A DNA stretch of 64,000 nucleotides from CAIXQW01 sp046049675 (GTDB lineage Bacteria > Bacteroidota > Bacteroidia > Chitinophagales > Chitinophagaceae), in assembly GCA_046049675.1 (NCBI GenBank), contig JBJORA010000097.1, forward strand, positions 53,875 through 117,874, in the 5' to 3' direction. Position 1 is the stretch's first letter. Every line of letters starts with the position of its first letter. A program made the position numbers and the translations under genes. Below the pieces are notes generated by a model. The model searched no databases. It was not told the origin of the DNA and saw only the letters and a list, made by a program, of their open reading frames with translations. Positions 15,879 through 24,941 of this stretch are shown piece by piece.

Positions 15879-18323
15879 TTAGGGGTCTACATCCACAACA
15901 ATGCCCACGCCGCTACGGCCTTTGCCTTGCAATACTTGCGTAATCATATTGCCGAGGTGATGCTTGACGTATTTAAGCAAATCAGCACTAGTGCCGCATT
16001 TGACCAAAATATCTTCGTAGTAGTAATTGTTGCGGCGCGCTATTGGCGGCTCACTTGGGCCTAGCACAAGAATTTCTTTGATATGCACAAGCTTTGTAGC
16101 TAGCAAAGCCGCAACTTCGTGTACAACTGCCTGCTGACGATGACGAATGCTAATTTTTAGTAAGCGCACAAAAGGCGGATAGCCTAGTTCCTGTCGATGT
16201 GCTAGCTCGCCCTCGTAAAAACCTGAATAATTGTATTCTTGCACCAATTGGAGTTGCCGCATATTATGCGCGTTGGTGTATTGTATTAGTACAAGGCCAT
16301 TTTTATCTTGACGTCCAGCACGGCCACTGACTTGGCTAAGCAATTGAAAAGCTCTTTCATTAACGCGGTATTCTGGTATGCTGTACAAGCTATCGGCATT
16401 GATAACGCCAACGGTTTGCACATTGGTGAAGTCCAAGCCTTTGGCTACCATTTGTGTACCAATTAAAACTTGCGTGTGATTATGCTCTAAACCTTTGATA
16501 ATCGCTTGAAACTTATTTTTTGTGCGGGCCGTATCTGTATCTAATCTATCTAAAACAGCTTTGGGAAAAACACGCTGCACTTCTTCTTCAACACGTTCTG
16601 TGCCATAATTTTTGTAATACAACTTGTCGCCTTTGCATTTTGGACAGGTTTTGTAAACTGCAGTTTTGCTGCCGCAAGTGTGGCAATGCAGCTTATCGGT
16701 ATGCTTGTGATAGGTAACATTTACGTCGCAGTTATTGCACACCGCATGCCAGCCGCAAAGCGAGCAGTACAAATGCGGCGCAAAGCCTCTCCGATTTTGA
16801 AACAGAATCACTTGCTTACGTTGCATCATAGTATGCTTCATCGCATCTATAAGTATATCGCTTAGCAAAGGGCTTTGGCGTGTTGTGCCTGGCAATACCT
16901 TGTTGTCAACCAAAAGAATTTCGGGTAGTGCTGCTTCGCCGTAGCGTTCGGTAAGCGTCACTAATTTGTATTTACCAAGCTGCGCATTATGATAAGATTC
17001 TATACTTGGTGTAGCGCTAGTGAGTACTACTTGAGCGCCGTTCAACTTCGCCAATACTAGGCTTGCGTCGCGGGCATTGTAGCGTGGCGCGGTATCAAAT
17101 TGCTTATAACTGCTATCGTGCTCTTCGTCTACAATAACTAAGCCTAAATGATTAAATGGCAGAAAAAGTGCGCTGCGAGCGCCAAGCAAAATTTTTATTT
17201 TACCGCTACCAATATTTTGCCATGTTTCTACACGTTCGTTGTTGCTATAACGGCTATGATAGACGCCAAGCGCATCGCCAAAATAGCTATACAGTCGGTT
17301 GATGAGTTGCGCTGTTAAAGCAATTTCTGGTACAAGGTACAATACCTGTTTGCCTTGTTGTAATACGCTTTCAATATGCTTCATCAGCACATTGGTTTTG
17401 CCACTGCCAGTAATGCCATGCAGCAAAGTAGCTGTATTGCTTTGTTGTGCAGCTTGTATATGCGATAGTGCTTGCTGCTGCTCTTTGCTTAACTCAAATT
17501 TTTCGTAATGCTTATTAGCTACCAATACCACACGGTCGATTTGGCGCGTACTGACTGTAATAATACCTCGTTCTGCCAATGCTTGAACTTGCGCCGCTGT
17601 CGTGCCACTTTCTTCTATGGCTTTTTTCTTGCGCACAATTTGCTCTGTTTGTTGTAGATGCAAAATGTGCAAGAGTAAATGTAATTGCTTGGGCGCGCGT
17701 TCTAATTCCGTAAAAACTGACTGTAAGCTTTTTTCGTCGTTATACGTAGGCGTCAGCAGAATGATATCTTCTGTTTTTGGCTTGTAGGCATCCTTAAGCG
17801 TTTCGTAGGCGAGCAGTATACCGCTTTGTACCATACCCGCAATAATTTTTCGAATTGGTTTGGGTTGTACAATGCTTTGGGCTTCTTCCAATGTAATTTG
17901 TTCGCGCAATTGCAATGCCTCTACAAGCATGTATTCGGCATCGTTGAGGGCTTGCATATCGCCAGCAAACTGTGGGTTGAGTACCAGTGCAGTTTCGCTG
18001 CTAAGCTTAAGATGAGCAGGTACAACACTTGCCATCACATCGCCAATGCTGCACATATAGTAATTGCTAATCCATTGCCAAAAAGCAATATCTTTTTCTT
18101 GCAAAATAGGCACTACGTCTATCAGCTGCTTAATGGATTGTACTGCAAAGGCATCGGGCTTATTGTTGTGTAAACTAGCTACAATGCCGCTTTGTAATTT
18201 CTTGGCAAAAGGTACTTCTACACGCATGCCAATCGCTATTGCCTCTTGAAATTCAAGCGGTATACCATAGGTAAAAGTAGTGCCAAATGGCAGGGGCAAT
18301 ATGACTTCTGCAAACTGATGCAA
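15879..18323 (-). CDS. priA: primosomal replication restart helicase PriA
   Basis: About 814 residues. N-terminal 3'-fork-binding domain (FAEVILPLPFGTTFTYGIP), then a superfamily 2 helicase with Walker A HGITGSGKTNVL and Walker B VIVDEEHDSSYK, the zinc-binding Cys clusters (CSLCGWHAVCNNC and CHTCG, CPKCKG) and the helicase C-terminal GTQMVAKGLDF and QVSGRAGRQ. PriA restarts stalled forks. There is no ATG at the N terminus. TTG codons exist at 18344 and 18323; the latter is preferred since a weak box TTTCTTTG (18331-18338) lies 7 bases before it and the protein then begins close to the conserved FAEV. Confidence 0.9.
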   Translation of the reverse strand: MHQFAEVILPLPFGTTFTYGIPLEFQEAIAIGMRVEVPFAKKLQSGIVASLHNNKPDAFAVQSIKQLIDVVPILQEKDIAFWQWISNYYMCSIGDVMASVVPAHLKLSSETALVLNPQFAGDMQALNDAEYMLVEALQLREQITLEEAQSIVQPKPIRKIIAGMVQSGILLAYETLKDAYKPKTEDIILLTPTYNDEKSLQSVFTELERAPKQLHLLLHILHLQQTEQIVRKKKAIEESGTTAAQVQALAERGIITVSTRQIDRVVLVANKHYEKFELSKEQQQALSHIQAAQQSNTATLLHGITGSGKTNVLMKHIESVLQQGKQVLYLVPEIALTAQLINRLYSYFGDALGVYHSRYSNNERVETWQNIGSGKIKILLGARSALFLPFNHLGLVIVDEEHDSSYKQFDTAPRYNARDASLVLAKLNGAQVVLTSATPSIESYHNAQLGKYKLVTLTERYGEAALPEILLVDNKVLPGTTRQSPLLSDILIDAMKHTMMQRKQVILFQNRRGFAPHLYCSLCGWHAVCNNCDVNVTYHKHTDKLHCHTCGSKTAVYKTCPKCKGDKLYYKNYGTERVEEEVQRVFPKAVLDRLDTDTARTKNKFQAIIKGLEHNHTQVLIGTQMVAKGLDFTNVQTVGVINADSLYSIPEYRVNERAFQLLSQVSGRAGRQDKNGLVLIQYTNAHNMRQLQLVQEYNYSGFYEGELAHRQELGYPPFVRLLKISIRHRQQAVVHEVAALLATKLVHIKEILVLGPSEPPIARRNNYYYEDILVKCGTSADLLKYVKHHLGNMITQVLQGKGRSGVGIVVDVDP

Positions 18324-18466
18324 TGTGTTGCAAAGAAAATGCAATTGGGCTTAGTATAGGCAAGACATTTTTGTGATGTGCTGTACTGTGGCAAAAGTGA
18401 CTACTTGTTTGAGGTAAGTAATGCTTGCAAGTACGTAATCCTCTATTTGCATCTAATGCTACCAGC

Positions 18467-18775
18467 TTATAAGGAAACGTTTAGGTTTAGATGTCCTCCA
18501 AGCCCAACTTGTATAATGCGCATCAAAGTAGACAATCTAATATCACTTGCATTGTTTTCAATACGGGAGATATAGGTTTTTGTAGTGCCACATTTTTCTG
18601 CCAATTGCTCTTGTGTTAACCCCTTTTCTTTGCGCAATTCCTGCAACATAGCGCCAAGTTTGAATGTCTCAAATTCCTGCTCATAGGCTTCACGTGTAGC
18701 AGTGCCTTTTTTGCCGAATTCTTTGTCTAAATGATCAGCGAAAGAAGTTAATTTTATTTTATGCTTTGTTGCCAT
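18467..18775 (-). CDS. HigA-like XRE antitoxin
   Basis: A 102-residue protein. The C-terminal part is an XRE-type helix-turn-helix (LRKEKGLTQEQLAEKCGTTK followed by TYISRIENN); the N-terminal 40 residues (DKEFGKKGTATREAYEQEF) are typical of HigA antitoxins paired with Gp49-like toxins. It overlaps the preceding toxin gene by 17 bases, the order toxin-antitoxin being usual for HigBA. It would neutralise the toxin and repress the operon. Confidence 0.85.
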   Translation of the reverse strand: MATKHKIKLTSFADHLDKEFGKKGTATREAYEQEFETFKLGAMLQELRKEKGLTQEQLAEKCGTTKTYISRIENNASDIRLSTLMRIIQVGLGGHLNLNVSL

Positions 18776-19109
18776 CGAAGTATTGCTTTTTAATTTTTTC
18801 TGCTAGTTCTATTTCTTTCTTGGGCGTCTTTTGTGTTTTCTTTTGAAATCCGTTTGCTAGAATAATTAGTTTTCCTTTGTCAAAGAAACTAAACACTCTA
18901 AAAATGTCTGATCCAATTTCTACACGTATTTCGTAAAGCCCACTTGAGCCTGTAATATGCTTAAAGAACTTTTCAGGAATTTTTTCCATTGTTGCAATTA
19001 ATTGCAATGTCCACGCAAATTTCTTTTTTGCGATAGGACTTAACCCAGCATAAAAATCTAGGTAGTAGTGTTCAAAGTAGAAAATTTCTCTGACAAATCC
19101 TTCTTGCAT
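18759..19109 (-). CDS. HigB-like (Gp49/RelE superfamily) toxin
   Basis: A 116-residue protein with the RelE-superfamily core: LSPIAKKKFAWTLQLI, the conserved strand GLYEIRVEIGSDIFRVFSFF and ILANGFQKKTQKTPKKEIE before a basic C-terminal helix. Known members are ribosome-dependent mRNA interferases. Overlap with the downstream antitoxin gene by 17 bases confirms the pair. A box like TAACTTTG upstream (around 19131) could be the promoter. Confidence 0.85.
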   Translation of the reverse strand: MQEGFVREIFYFEHYYLDFYAGLSPIAKKKFAWTLQLIATMEKIPEKFFKHITGSSGLYEIRVEIGSDIFRVFSFFDKGKLIILANGFQKKTQKTPKKEIELAEKIKKQYFDGNKA

Positions 19110-19161
19110 TTAGTACGCCTTAATGCAAGACAAAGTTAGCTAATTAGATAACTTCTGCAAA

Positions 19162-19965
19162 TTAATTTTTTGTAAAAGCATTTGCAGCCAACCACTTCAA
19201 TGCCTCTTGCTCTGAATTGCGCGGACCACTAGCAACGCAGTACTTCCACATATGACTCATGTAGCTGTACATATAGTCTTTAAGCTCATCGTCTTGGTGT
19301 TTGCCCAAGGTATTGGTATTTATTGCTGGTAAAAAAACCGAACGATTCTTGCCCGGCGACCAACGCCATAAACTTTTGGGATGCATGCGCTTGGTAGCAT
19401 CTAATAAAATAAGTGGCAATACTGGTCTGCCACTATCAATAGCCAATTTAAATGCGCCAGCATGAAATGGCAATAGTTCTACTGGCACATCGTCAAAAGT
19501 ACCCTCAGGAAAAATTACAACGTCAAGGCCGTTCTTAATATCGTTGGCCATGTTAATCATGCTGCGTGCTTTAGCCATATTGCTACTGCGGTCTACAGTA
19601 ACCACTACGGTGCGATAAATTAAGCCAAAGAGTGGAGCCTTTGCAACCTCTGCTTTGCCCAAGGTTTTGAATACTTTAGAGATGGCAGTGTACAAAACAG
19701 CAGCATCTATATAGCTTGCGTGGTTGGCTACGATAACGCAACCGTCCTGCTCGTTGAGCAAATGCTTATTGTACACACTTGGCTTGATGGCGCAACTTAA
19801 AAACCACGCATTGGCAAAACCTTGCAAGTAGTGGTGCATCCAAACGACGCGTTTTTTTTCGGGTAAAAGCAAAATAAGCAGCACGATAGGAAACGTAATC
19901 AAGATAAGTAAGGTAAAACTTATCATTGCCCAAAGGCTATAAATGGCTTGTAATGCTCTTAGCAT
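19162..19965 (-). CDS. 1-acyl-sn-glycerol-3-phosphate acyltransferase (PlsC family)
   Basis: A 267-residue protein. An N-terminal hydrophobic stretch (about 10-35) anchors it to the inner membrane; the acyltransferase motifs are VANHASYIDAAVL (NHxxxxD, about 80) and IFPEGTFDD (about 155). The family makes phosphatidate in phospholipid synthesis. It is next to the toxin-antitoxin pair without evident functional link. Confidence 0.88.
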   Translation of the reverse strand: MLRALQAIYSLWAMISFTLLILITFPIVLLILLLPEKKRVVWMHHYLQGFANAWFLSCAIKPSVYNKHLLNEQDGCVIVANHASYIDAAVLYTAISKVFKTLGKAEVAKAPLFGLIYRTVVVTVDRSSNMAKARSMINMANDIKNGLDVVIFPEGTFDDVPVELLPFHAGAFKLAIDSGRPVLPLILLDATKRMHPKSLWRWSPGKNRSVFLPAINTNTLGKHQDDELKDYMYSYMSHMWKYCVASGPRNSEQEALKWLAANAFTKN

Positions 19966-20602
19966 GTAAATTTTTTGCGTGGCGAAAGTACGGCTTTAAT
20001 GACAATAGCAATAAAGTGTAAATTGCGTTTCTACGGTGAGCATCTTTTGAACTTGTTTTCCAAAACAGTCTGTCGGCATGCAACAGCCTAACTTTTACAA
20101 TGCCAAATTTGCAATAGCCTTAATCACTTTGCACTAACAGCCCGCACCTACGGAGCTAAGGTAAACTTTAGATACTTGTTGCTACTAACAGCTAGCCCCT
20201 CTGGGGCTATTAGCACTATAAACCTATGGATGGCGTGTGTGCTGTGGCAAAGCTAAGTATATTGGCCGCCAAGCTATGCCGCTAGCATGCAAAAAGTTAC
20301 GCACGAACATGCCGCTGTGCTATCGCATTTTTGACTTTGAATTTGTTGGACAGTGGGCTTATTTTTGAGTAAATAATTGGTCTAAGGGCGCTGTAGCTGT
20401 GGGTGGCTACATTACACACAGACTTTTTTTTCTGAACCTTGCCCCAGCGGGGCTTACTGTTTGTAGCTACAAAGCAGTTATTAGATTAGCCCAGCTCCAG
20501 AGGAGCATCATGTTAGTGCAAGCAAATGTGAAACAGGCTGCGCAAACCATTTGAAAATACATACAAAACGAAAATACATCACAGCAACATGCCTAAGCTC
20601 GT
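19966..20602. repeat. non-coding region with palindromic GC-rich repeats
   Basis: No gene is supported. Three degenerate copies of a hairpin-forming repeat are visible: TAGCCCCTCTGGGGCTA (20193-20209), GCCCCAGCGGGGC (20441-20453) and GCTCCAGAGGAGC (20494-20506), spaced in an AT-rich setting and followed by variants of TTTGTAGCTACAAA (perfect palindrome at 20459-20472) or GTTGCTACTAACA. A more worn copy starts near 20137. This type of intergenic repeat is common in Bacteroidota; function unknown. Confidence 0.6.
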
Positions 20603-20714
20603 TAGCGGCCCGGATAGAAGCGGAAAGCCCACAGCTGCATATTGTTTGTAAAAAGTTGCACCGAAGTTGATAAGGCAGCGAGGACTTGCAGCGCATAGCC
20701 GGAAATGCCCGCCC
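20603..20714. ncRNA. candidate conserved structured intergenic element
   Basis: About 112 bases with GC-rich blocks unlike the flanks. One end reads CCCGGATAGAAGCGGAAAG and the other GCGCATAGCCGGAAATGCCC, with GCGAGGACTTGCAG between. Blocks of this wording recur in many Bacteroidota intergenic regions (from memory, not searched). It lies directly after the stop of nth (which runs leftward), so on the minus strand it could be part of the nth 3' UTR. It could be an RNA element, a repeat or a decayed one. The 106-residue minus-strand frame over it (20508-20828) is not considered a gene. Confidence 0.4.
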
Positions 20715-20722
20715 AAAAAATT

Positions 20723-21376
20723 CTACTTCAATTGCTTTGCGTAGTAAGGACATACCTGCACCAATGCACAGTCGTGACACTTGGGATTGCGCGCTAGGCA
20801 TGTATAGCGGCCATGCAGAATAAGCCAATGATGCGCCTTGTGCACCTGCTCTTGCGGGATGTATTTGATAAGCTGTTTTTCGGCACTTAAGGGGGTGGTA
20901 GTGCTTTGCGTAATAAGGCCGAGGCGCTTGCTCACCCTAAAAACGTGCGTATCCACAGCCATATTGGGTTGCTGGTCTATGACGCTGGTAATAACATTGG
21001 CAGTTTTGCGGCCCACGCCTGGCAGTTGCACTAACTCATCTACCGTCATTGGCACCTCGCCCTTGAACTTTTCTAATAGCATTTGCGCCATACCAATAAG
21101 ATGCTTGGTTTTGTTGTTGGGATAGCTAATGCTGCGGATGTATGGAAATAGCGTATCAAAGTCGGTAGCAGCAAGTTCTACAGGACTTGGAAAGGCTTGA
21201 AAAATAGCTGGTGTGGTAAGGTTTACGCGCTTATCGGTGCATTGCGCACTTAAAATAACGGCTACTAGCAATTGATAGGGACTATCGTAGAGCAGCTCTG
21301 TTTCTGCTTCGGGCAAATGCTGGGCAAAATGCTCTAAAATGATGCGGTATTGCTCCTTCTTGCTGCGGGTAGGCAT
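20723..21376 (-). CDS. nth: endonuclease III
   Basis: A 217-residue base-excision DNA glycosylase/AP lyase. It has the helix-hairpin-helix VQLPGVGRKTANVI with the catalytic Lys, the catalytic Asp in VDTHVFRVSKRLG and a C-terminal [4Fe-4S] cluster of four Cys spaced C-x6-C-x2-C-x5-C in the last 30 residues. It removes oxidised pyrimidines. Length is normal. ATG 21376 is used. Confidence 0.95.
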   Translation of the reverse strand: MPTRSKKEQYRIILEHFAQHLPEAETELLYDSPYQLLVAVILSAQCTDKRVNLTTPAIFQAFPSPVELAATDFDTLFPYIRSISYPNNKTKHLIGMAQMLLEKFKGEVPMTVDELVQLPGVGRKTANVITSVIDQQPNMAVDTHVFRVSKRLGLITQSTTTPLSAEKQLIKYIPQEQVHKAHHWLILHGRYTCLARNPKCHDCALVQVCPYYAKQLK

Positions 21377-21469
21377 TGTAAATCAGTGTTGTAAGAGCAT
21401 CAACATTAAGAAATATTTGGGTATGTTGGCATATAAAATTACTTTTATCCATTCTAAACAGAGAGGTAG

Positions 21470-22234
21470 ATGATTAAAAAACTGCTATTATTCGTTTTGA
21501 TAGTGGGTAGCGCACTAAGCGCGAGTGCACAAGAAAAAGGGAAATTTATAGCGCAGAAAAAGCGCAAAATTTGTGATGCGACCATTTATGGTAATATTGG
21601 CATGTACAATGGCTCGTACTGGGGCACTGGTGTAAAAACCAATTACTTATGGGGAGTAGGTAAGCGCCGTCAGAACTTTAGAGTTGGTGTAGGCTTACGC
21701 AGCTACTTTTACAAAGCATCGCGCAGAGAGTATACCACAAGTAGCGTAGATGCAATAGAAAACATGATTGGCGGTGCTGATAGCTTGTATTTTCCGAAGT
21801 TGCGCAGTTTTACTGTAAACCCATACATCAGTATGCAGGTAAAGGTGAAGCGTGGTATAGACTTTGGTGTAAACCTTGACCTTGGCGGTATAACATTTGG
21901 TTCTACTAAAATTGCGTACTTCCATAGTTATGAGTTGACGTATTCTGCACAGAAACGTGTGAACATGCAGCCTTATGGCTTTAACCTTAGCCCATTAATT
22001 AATAATGGACAGAGCTATGGCAGTACTATGATGGAGGCTTATTTTAGATTTAATGCCGATAAGCGCCATAGCTATCAGTTGGGTGCTAACTATTTTATCA
22101 ATGAAGTAACTACCAAAATACCGATTACAGGCAATGGTAAATTGTTTAAGAGCAATAACTACTTGATAATGGCTGGCATGACGTTTAACTTACGTTGGCA
22201 CCAGTCGGCGTACGATGCAAACATGGCCTACTAA
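21470..22234 (+). CDS. secreted outer-membrane-barrel-like protein
   Basis: A 254-residue protein with a signal peptide (MIKKLLLFVLIVGSALSASA, cleaved near AQ). The mature part consists of alternating strands with Gly/Tyr-rich turns (GVGLRSYFYKAS, GIDFGVNLDLGGITFGSTK). It resembles the layout of the 250-residue protein encoded at 3247-3999 (the basic KKxKK start, an I-G/V-N-L-D segment, a late strand with F-x-T/E-x-T), so they may be distant paralogs. Function unknown. Confidence 0.6.
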   Translation: MIKKLLLFVLIVGSALSASAQEKGKFIAQKKRKICDATIYGNIGMYNGSYWGTGVKTNYLWGVGKRRQNFRVGVGLRSYFYKASRREYTTSSVDAIENMIGGADSLYFPKLRSFTVNPYISMQVKVKRGIDFGVNLDLGGITFGSTKIAYFHSYELTYSAQKRVNMQPYGFNLSPLINNGQSYGSTMMEAYFRFNADKRHSYQLGANYFINEVTTKIPITGNGKLFKSNNYLIMAGMTFNLRWHQSAYDANMAY

Positions 22235-22275
22235 AAATTGGCGCCAGTTAAATTAGATATTAACCATTTATATAG

Positions 22276-22300
22276 AAGCCCTGGCCATTGCTGGGGCTTT
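22276..22300 (+). terminator. hairpin after 21470 gene
   Basis: AAGCCC and GGGCTT arms around TGGCCATTGCTG, just 42 bases after the stop; a short T-run follows, so it is a weak rho-independent terminator. Confidence 0.5.
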
Positions 22301-22326
22301 CACATTTCATTAAAAGTTGGCAAAAC

Positions 22327-22334
22327 TATCTTTG
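22327..22334 (+). promoter_or_regulatory. -7 box TATCTTTG before lepB
   Basis: Perfect TAnnTTTG match. It lies within the longest open frame (TTG at 22317) and therefore argues for the downstream ATG at 22359. Confidence 0.6.
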
Positions 22335-22358
22335 TTGCCTAAATACATAAAAAAATTT

Positions 22359-23531
22359 ATGCCATTATTTTCTAAGAAACCTCAAACCGACGAAACACCA
22401 AAGAAGAAAAAGAGTGTGCTGCGCGAGTGGTTGGATGCAGCTGTGTTTGCCGTAGTGGTGGCCACAATTATTCGTACGTTTTTGTTTGAAGCATACACCA
22501 TTCCTACAAGCAGCATGGAAGGTAGCTTGTTGGTAAACGACTACCTATTTGTAAGTAAAATGCACTATGGTGCGCGTATACCTATGACACCGCTTGCTGT
22601 ACCTTTTGTACACAATGTGATGCCGTTTACAAAAGATGTAAAGAGCTATAGCACATCAGTACAATGGAAGTATAAGCGTTTGCCTGGTTTTAGCAGCATA
22701 CAGCGCAATGACGACGTGGTGTTTAACTATCCTGTAGATGATGCAGACGGTGGTAACAGACCGGTAGATAAAAAAGAAAACTACATCAAGCGCTGTGTAG
22801 CCATTGCTGGCGATACGCTTACCCTTATACAAGGACAATTGTACGTCAATGGCAAGCCAGGCTTTAGCGGCAAGCACTTACAGCAGATGTATGATGTGGG
22901 CAATACAGGCGACCCAACTGTGCAAGAGATATTAGACGAGTGCGAACAGTATGTACAAAATATACAAAATGCAGAAGACCCTGCGACTGGCACTGTTCAA
23001 GGCTATATGAGTCAACACGTGCCACTTACTGCTGCCAACGCAGAAAAGTTGAGAAGTAAAGGATTGACGGTTACGAAAGTATCCTCTCCTAATGCGGGCA
23101 TTGGCCAAATGTATCCTCGTGTAGCAGCAGCTGCTGGCGATACCAATGCACCTGCATATACCAATTGGAGTATAGATAATTTTGGTCCGCTATACATACC
23201 AAAGAAGGGCGACAAAATTCAACTAAACAGTTACAACTTGGCTATATATGGCTTGTGTATTAGCAAGTACGAAGGGCATACGATTGCTCAAGGGCCAAAC
23301 GGAACTTACCTTTTAGATGGACAGCCAGCTACAGAATATACGTTTGGTATGAACTACTACTTTATGATGGGTGACAATAGGTACAATAGTGCCGACAGTC
23401 GCTATTGGGGTATGGTGCCAGAAGACCATATTGTAGGTAAGGCTTGGTTTATTTGGTTGAGTTACTACAAGAATTTTTGGAATTTGCGTTTCAATCGTAT
23501 GTTTAGAAGCGTAAAGGCTTTGGAGGATTAA
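22359..23531 (+). CDS. lepB: signal peptidase I
   Basis: About 390 residues from ATG 22359. One transmembrane helix (about 25-44) is followed by the catalytic Ser in TIPTSSMEGSLL (about residue 52), the catalytic Lys region YIKRCVAIAGD (about 147) and the C-terminal box MMGDNRYNSADSRYWGMVPE. The enzyme cleaves Sec signal peptides on the periplasmic side. A long insertion between the Lys box and the GDNR box is a usual feature of Bacteroidota LepB. The TTG at 22317 is rejected because the promoter box lies in that stretch. Confidence 0.94.
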   Translation: MPLFSKKPQTDETPKKKKSVLREWLDAAVFAVVVATIIRTFLFEAYTIPTSSMEGSLLVNDYLFVSKMHYGARIPMTPLAVPFVHNVMPFTKDVKSYSTSVQWKYKRLPGFSSIQRNDDVVFNYPVDDADGGNRPVDKKENYIKRCVAIAGDTLTLIQGQLYVNGKPGFSGKHLQQMYDVGNTGDPTVQEILDECEQYVQNIQNAEDPATGTVQGYMSQHVPLTAANAEKLRSKGLTVTKVSSPNAGIGQMYPRVAAAAGDTNAPAYTNWSIDNFGPLYIPKKGDKIQLNSYNLAIYGLCISKYEGHTIAQGPNGTYLLDGQPATEYTFGMNYYFMMGDNRYNSADSRYWGMVPEDHIVGKAWFIWLSYYKNFWNLRFNRMFRSVKALED

Positions 23532-23656
23532 TTTGCTGTTTTTGTGAAGTTTGTAAAGGCCATCGGGTACTAAAATACTGCATTACTTAGCCTGCGGCTT
23601 TATAGCGTATAAGTCCCATTTCATCGCACGGTAAATAAATGAGTTACAAATAGTTG

Positions 23657-23664
23657 TATCTTTA
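23657..23664 (+). promoter_or_regulatory. -7 box TATCTTTA before TPR gene
   Basis: TAnnTTTA match that ends 5 bases before ATG 23670. Confidence 0.55.
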
Positions 23665-23669
23665 CCCTA

Positions 23670-24704
23670 ATGAATATTCGCGGATTAATTTGGTGCATTG
23701 TACTTGTGGCTACTAGCCTATGTGCATCTGCAACTGGCGAAGACAACTTGGCCTTAGCACAAAAGTATTTTGCACAGAAAAACTATGCCATGGCTGCAAC
23801 GCACTACGCCAAGGTGATAGAGGCAGGCAATAACAGCGCAGAGATAATTACGAGCTATGCCGATGCCTTGTACCTGAGCAATAATTTTGCAGTAGCCTTA
23901 AAGCAATATGAATTGTTGCGCAGCATGTCGCCAAAAACCTTTGCATTTAGTGGCAGACTATGCGAACTATATACCAAGTACAATAAGTACAACGAGTTAA
24001 TGGAATTTACCAAAGACCTATTGCCTAAGCAAGTAGACGATGCGAGTAAGTACAATGTATTTTATGGTAAGGCAAAAGCTTTGCAAAGCAATTATATTTA
24101 TCCGAAAGCTATAGAGGCTTACCAAGTGTGTTTGCCTTTTGCAAGCGGCAAGCAAAAATCTGAGATAAACAGAAATATTGGTTTTTGCTATGGCGAAATG
24201 GGGGTGTGGGATAAGGCCTTACCTTATTTTGAGCAAGGCTTTGTAGAGGACAGCACCAACTATAAAAAGCTTGTTGAACTTGCCATTGTATTTTTAAACA
24301 ACAATAAAATAGATGCCGGCATTAGGTGCATGAAACGTGCATTTGAAATTGGTTGGCCAAAAACCTGGGAAAACTACTACGAGTTGGCAAGTGCCTACTA
24401 CGATAAAAAAGATTATACTGCCTGCATTGCGTATCTGCAAGAAGCGCAACAAAAGAATCCGTACAACCAAGATATTGCAAGCCTGATTGCATTTAGCTAC
24501 TACAATGCAGGCGATACTAAAAAGGCACGTAAAATGTTAGATGATATGTTGGAGATAAACCCCAACAATGCAGAGTCTTTGTACTTATACGGCCTTACCT
24601 ACCAAAAAGAAGAGCGCACAGAAAAAGGTGAAAAGTACTTTGAGCGTGCCTTTGCCATTAAGCCAGCATTGCGCAAGTTGGTAACGCAGAAGATGACGTT
24701 TTAG
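23670..24704 (+). CDS. secreted tetratricopeptide repeat protein
   Basis: A 344-residue protein with a signal peptide (LVATSLCASA) and about eight TPR-like repeats between residues 25 and 335, for example AQKYFAQKNYAMAATHYAKV and AKSLYLYGLTYQKEERTEKG-like units with small residues at the A8/G8/A20 positions. TPRs bind partner proteins. Its 3' end has a near-identical fossil copy at 28194-28306. It sits upstream of two exported sorting-domain proteins and may belong to an envelope complex, but the partner is unknown. Confidence 0.75.
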   Translation: MNIRGLIWCIVLVATSLCASATGEDNLALAQKYFAQKNYAMAATHYAKVIEAGNNSAEIITSYADALYLSNNFAVALKQYELLRSMSPKTFAFSGRLCELYTKYNKYNELMEFTKDLLPKQVDDASKYNVFYGKAKALQSNYIYPKAIEAYQVCLPFASGKQKSEINRNIGFCYGEMGVWDKALPYFEQGFVEDSTNYKKLVELAIVFLNNNKIDAGIRCMKRAFEIGWPKTWENYYELASAYYDKKDYTACIAYLQEAQQKNPYNQDIASLIAFSYYNAGDTKKARKMLDDMLEINPNNAESLYLYGLTYQKEERTEKGEKYFERAFAIKPALRKLVTQKMTF

Positions 24705-24941
24705 GGGAGCTTATTACAAAACACCAGCAGACCCTAGTGCTTAATAATTTTACTAATTATTAAAAATGGCAGGGTGCATATTTGCAGGATGCTATACCTA
24801 TTTGAATAAGTGTAGCATAGGAAATGCAGGCACGGTTCAGTCTAATTTTTGTAAAGTAGTTACGCTTATATCAGTAACTTTGCTTTACATTACAAAATCT
24901 TTTACTACACAATATTAGCGATAAGCAACTACGATGGTATT
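24705..24941. other. intergenic region with candidate promoter
   Basis: 237 bases. A TAACTTTG box near 24876-24883 is a fair candidate for the promoter of the next gene, giving a leader of about 60 bases. An imperfect AT-rich inverted repeat (AATAATTTTACTAATTATT) follows the TPR gene. Nothing else recognised. Confidence 0.35.

Noticed and set aside
20508..20828. 106-residue open frame over the intergenic element and the start of nth's 3' end
   Set aside because: Overlaps nth and a GC-rich repeat-like element; no domain, no start signal.
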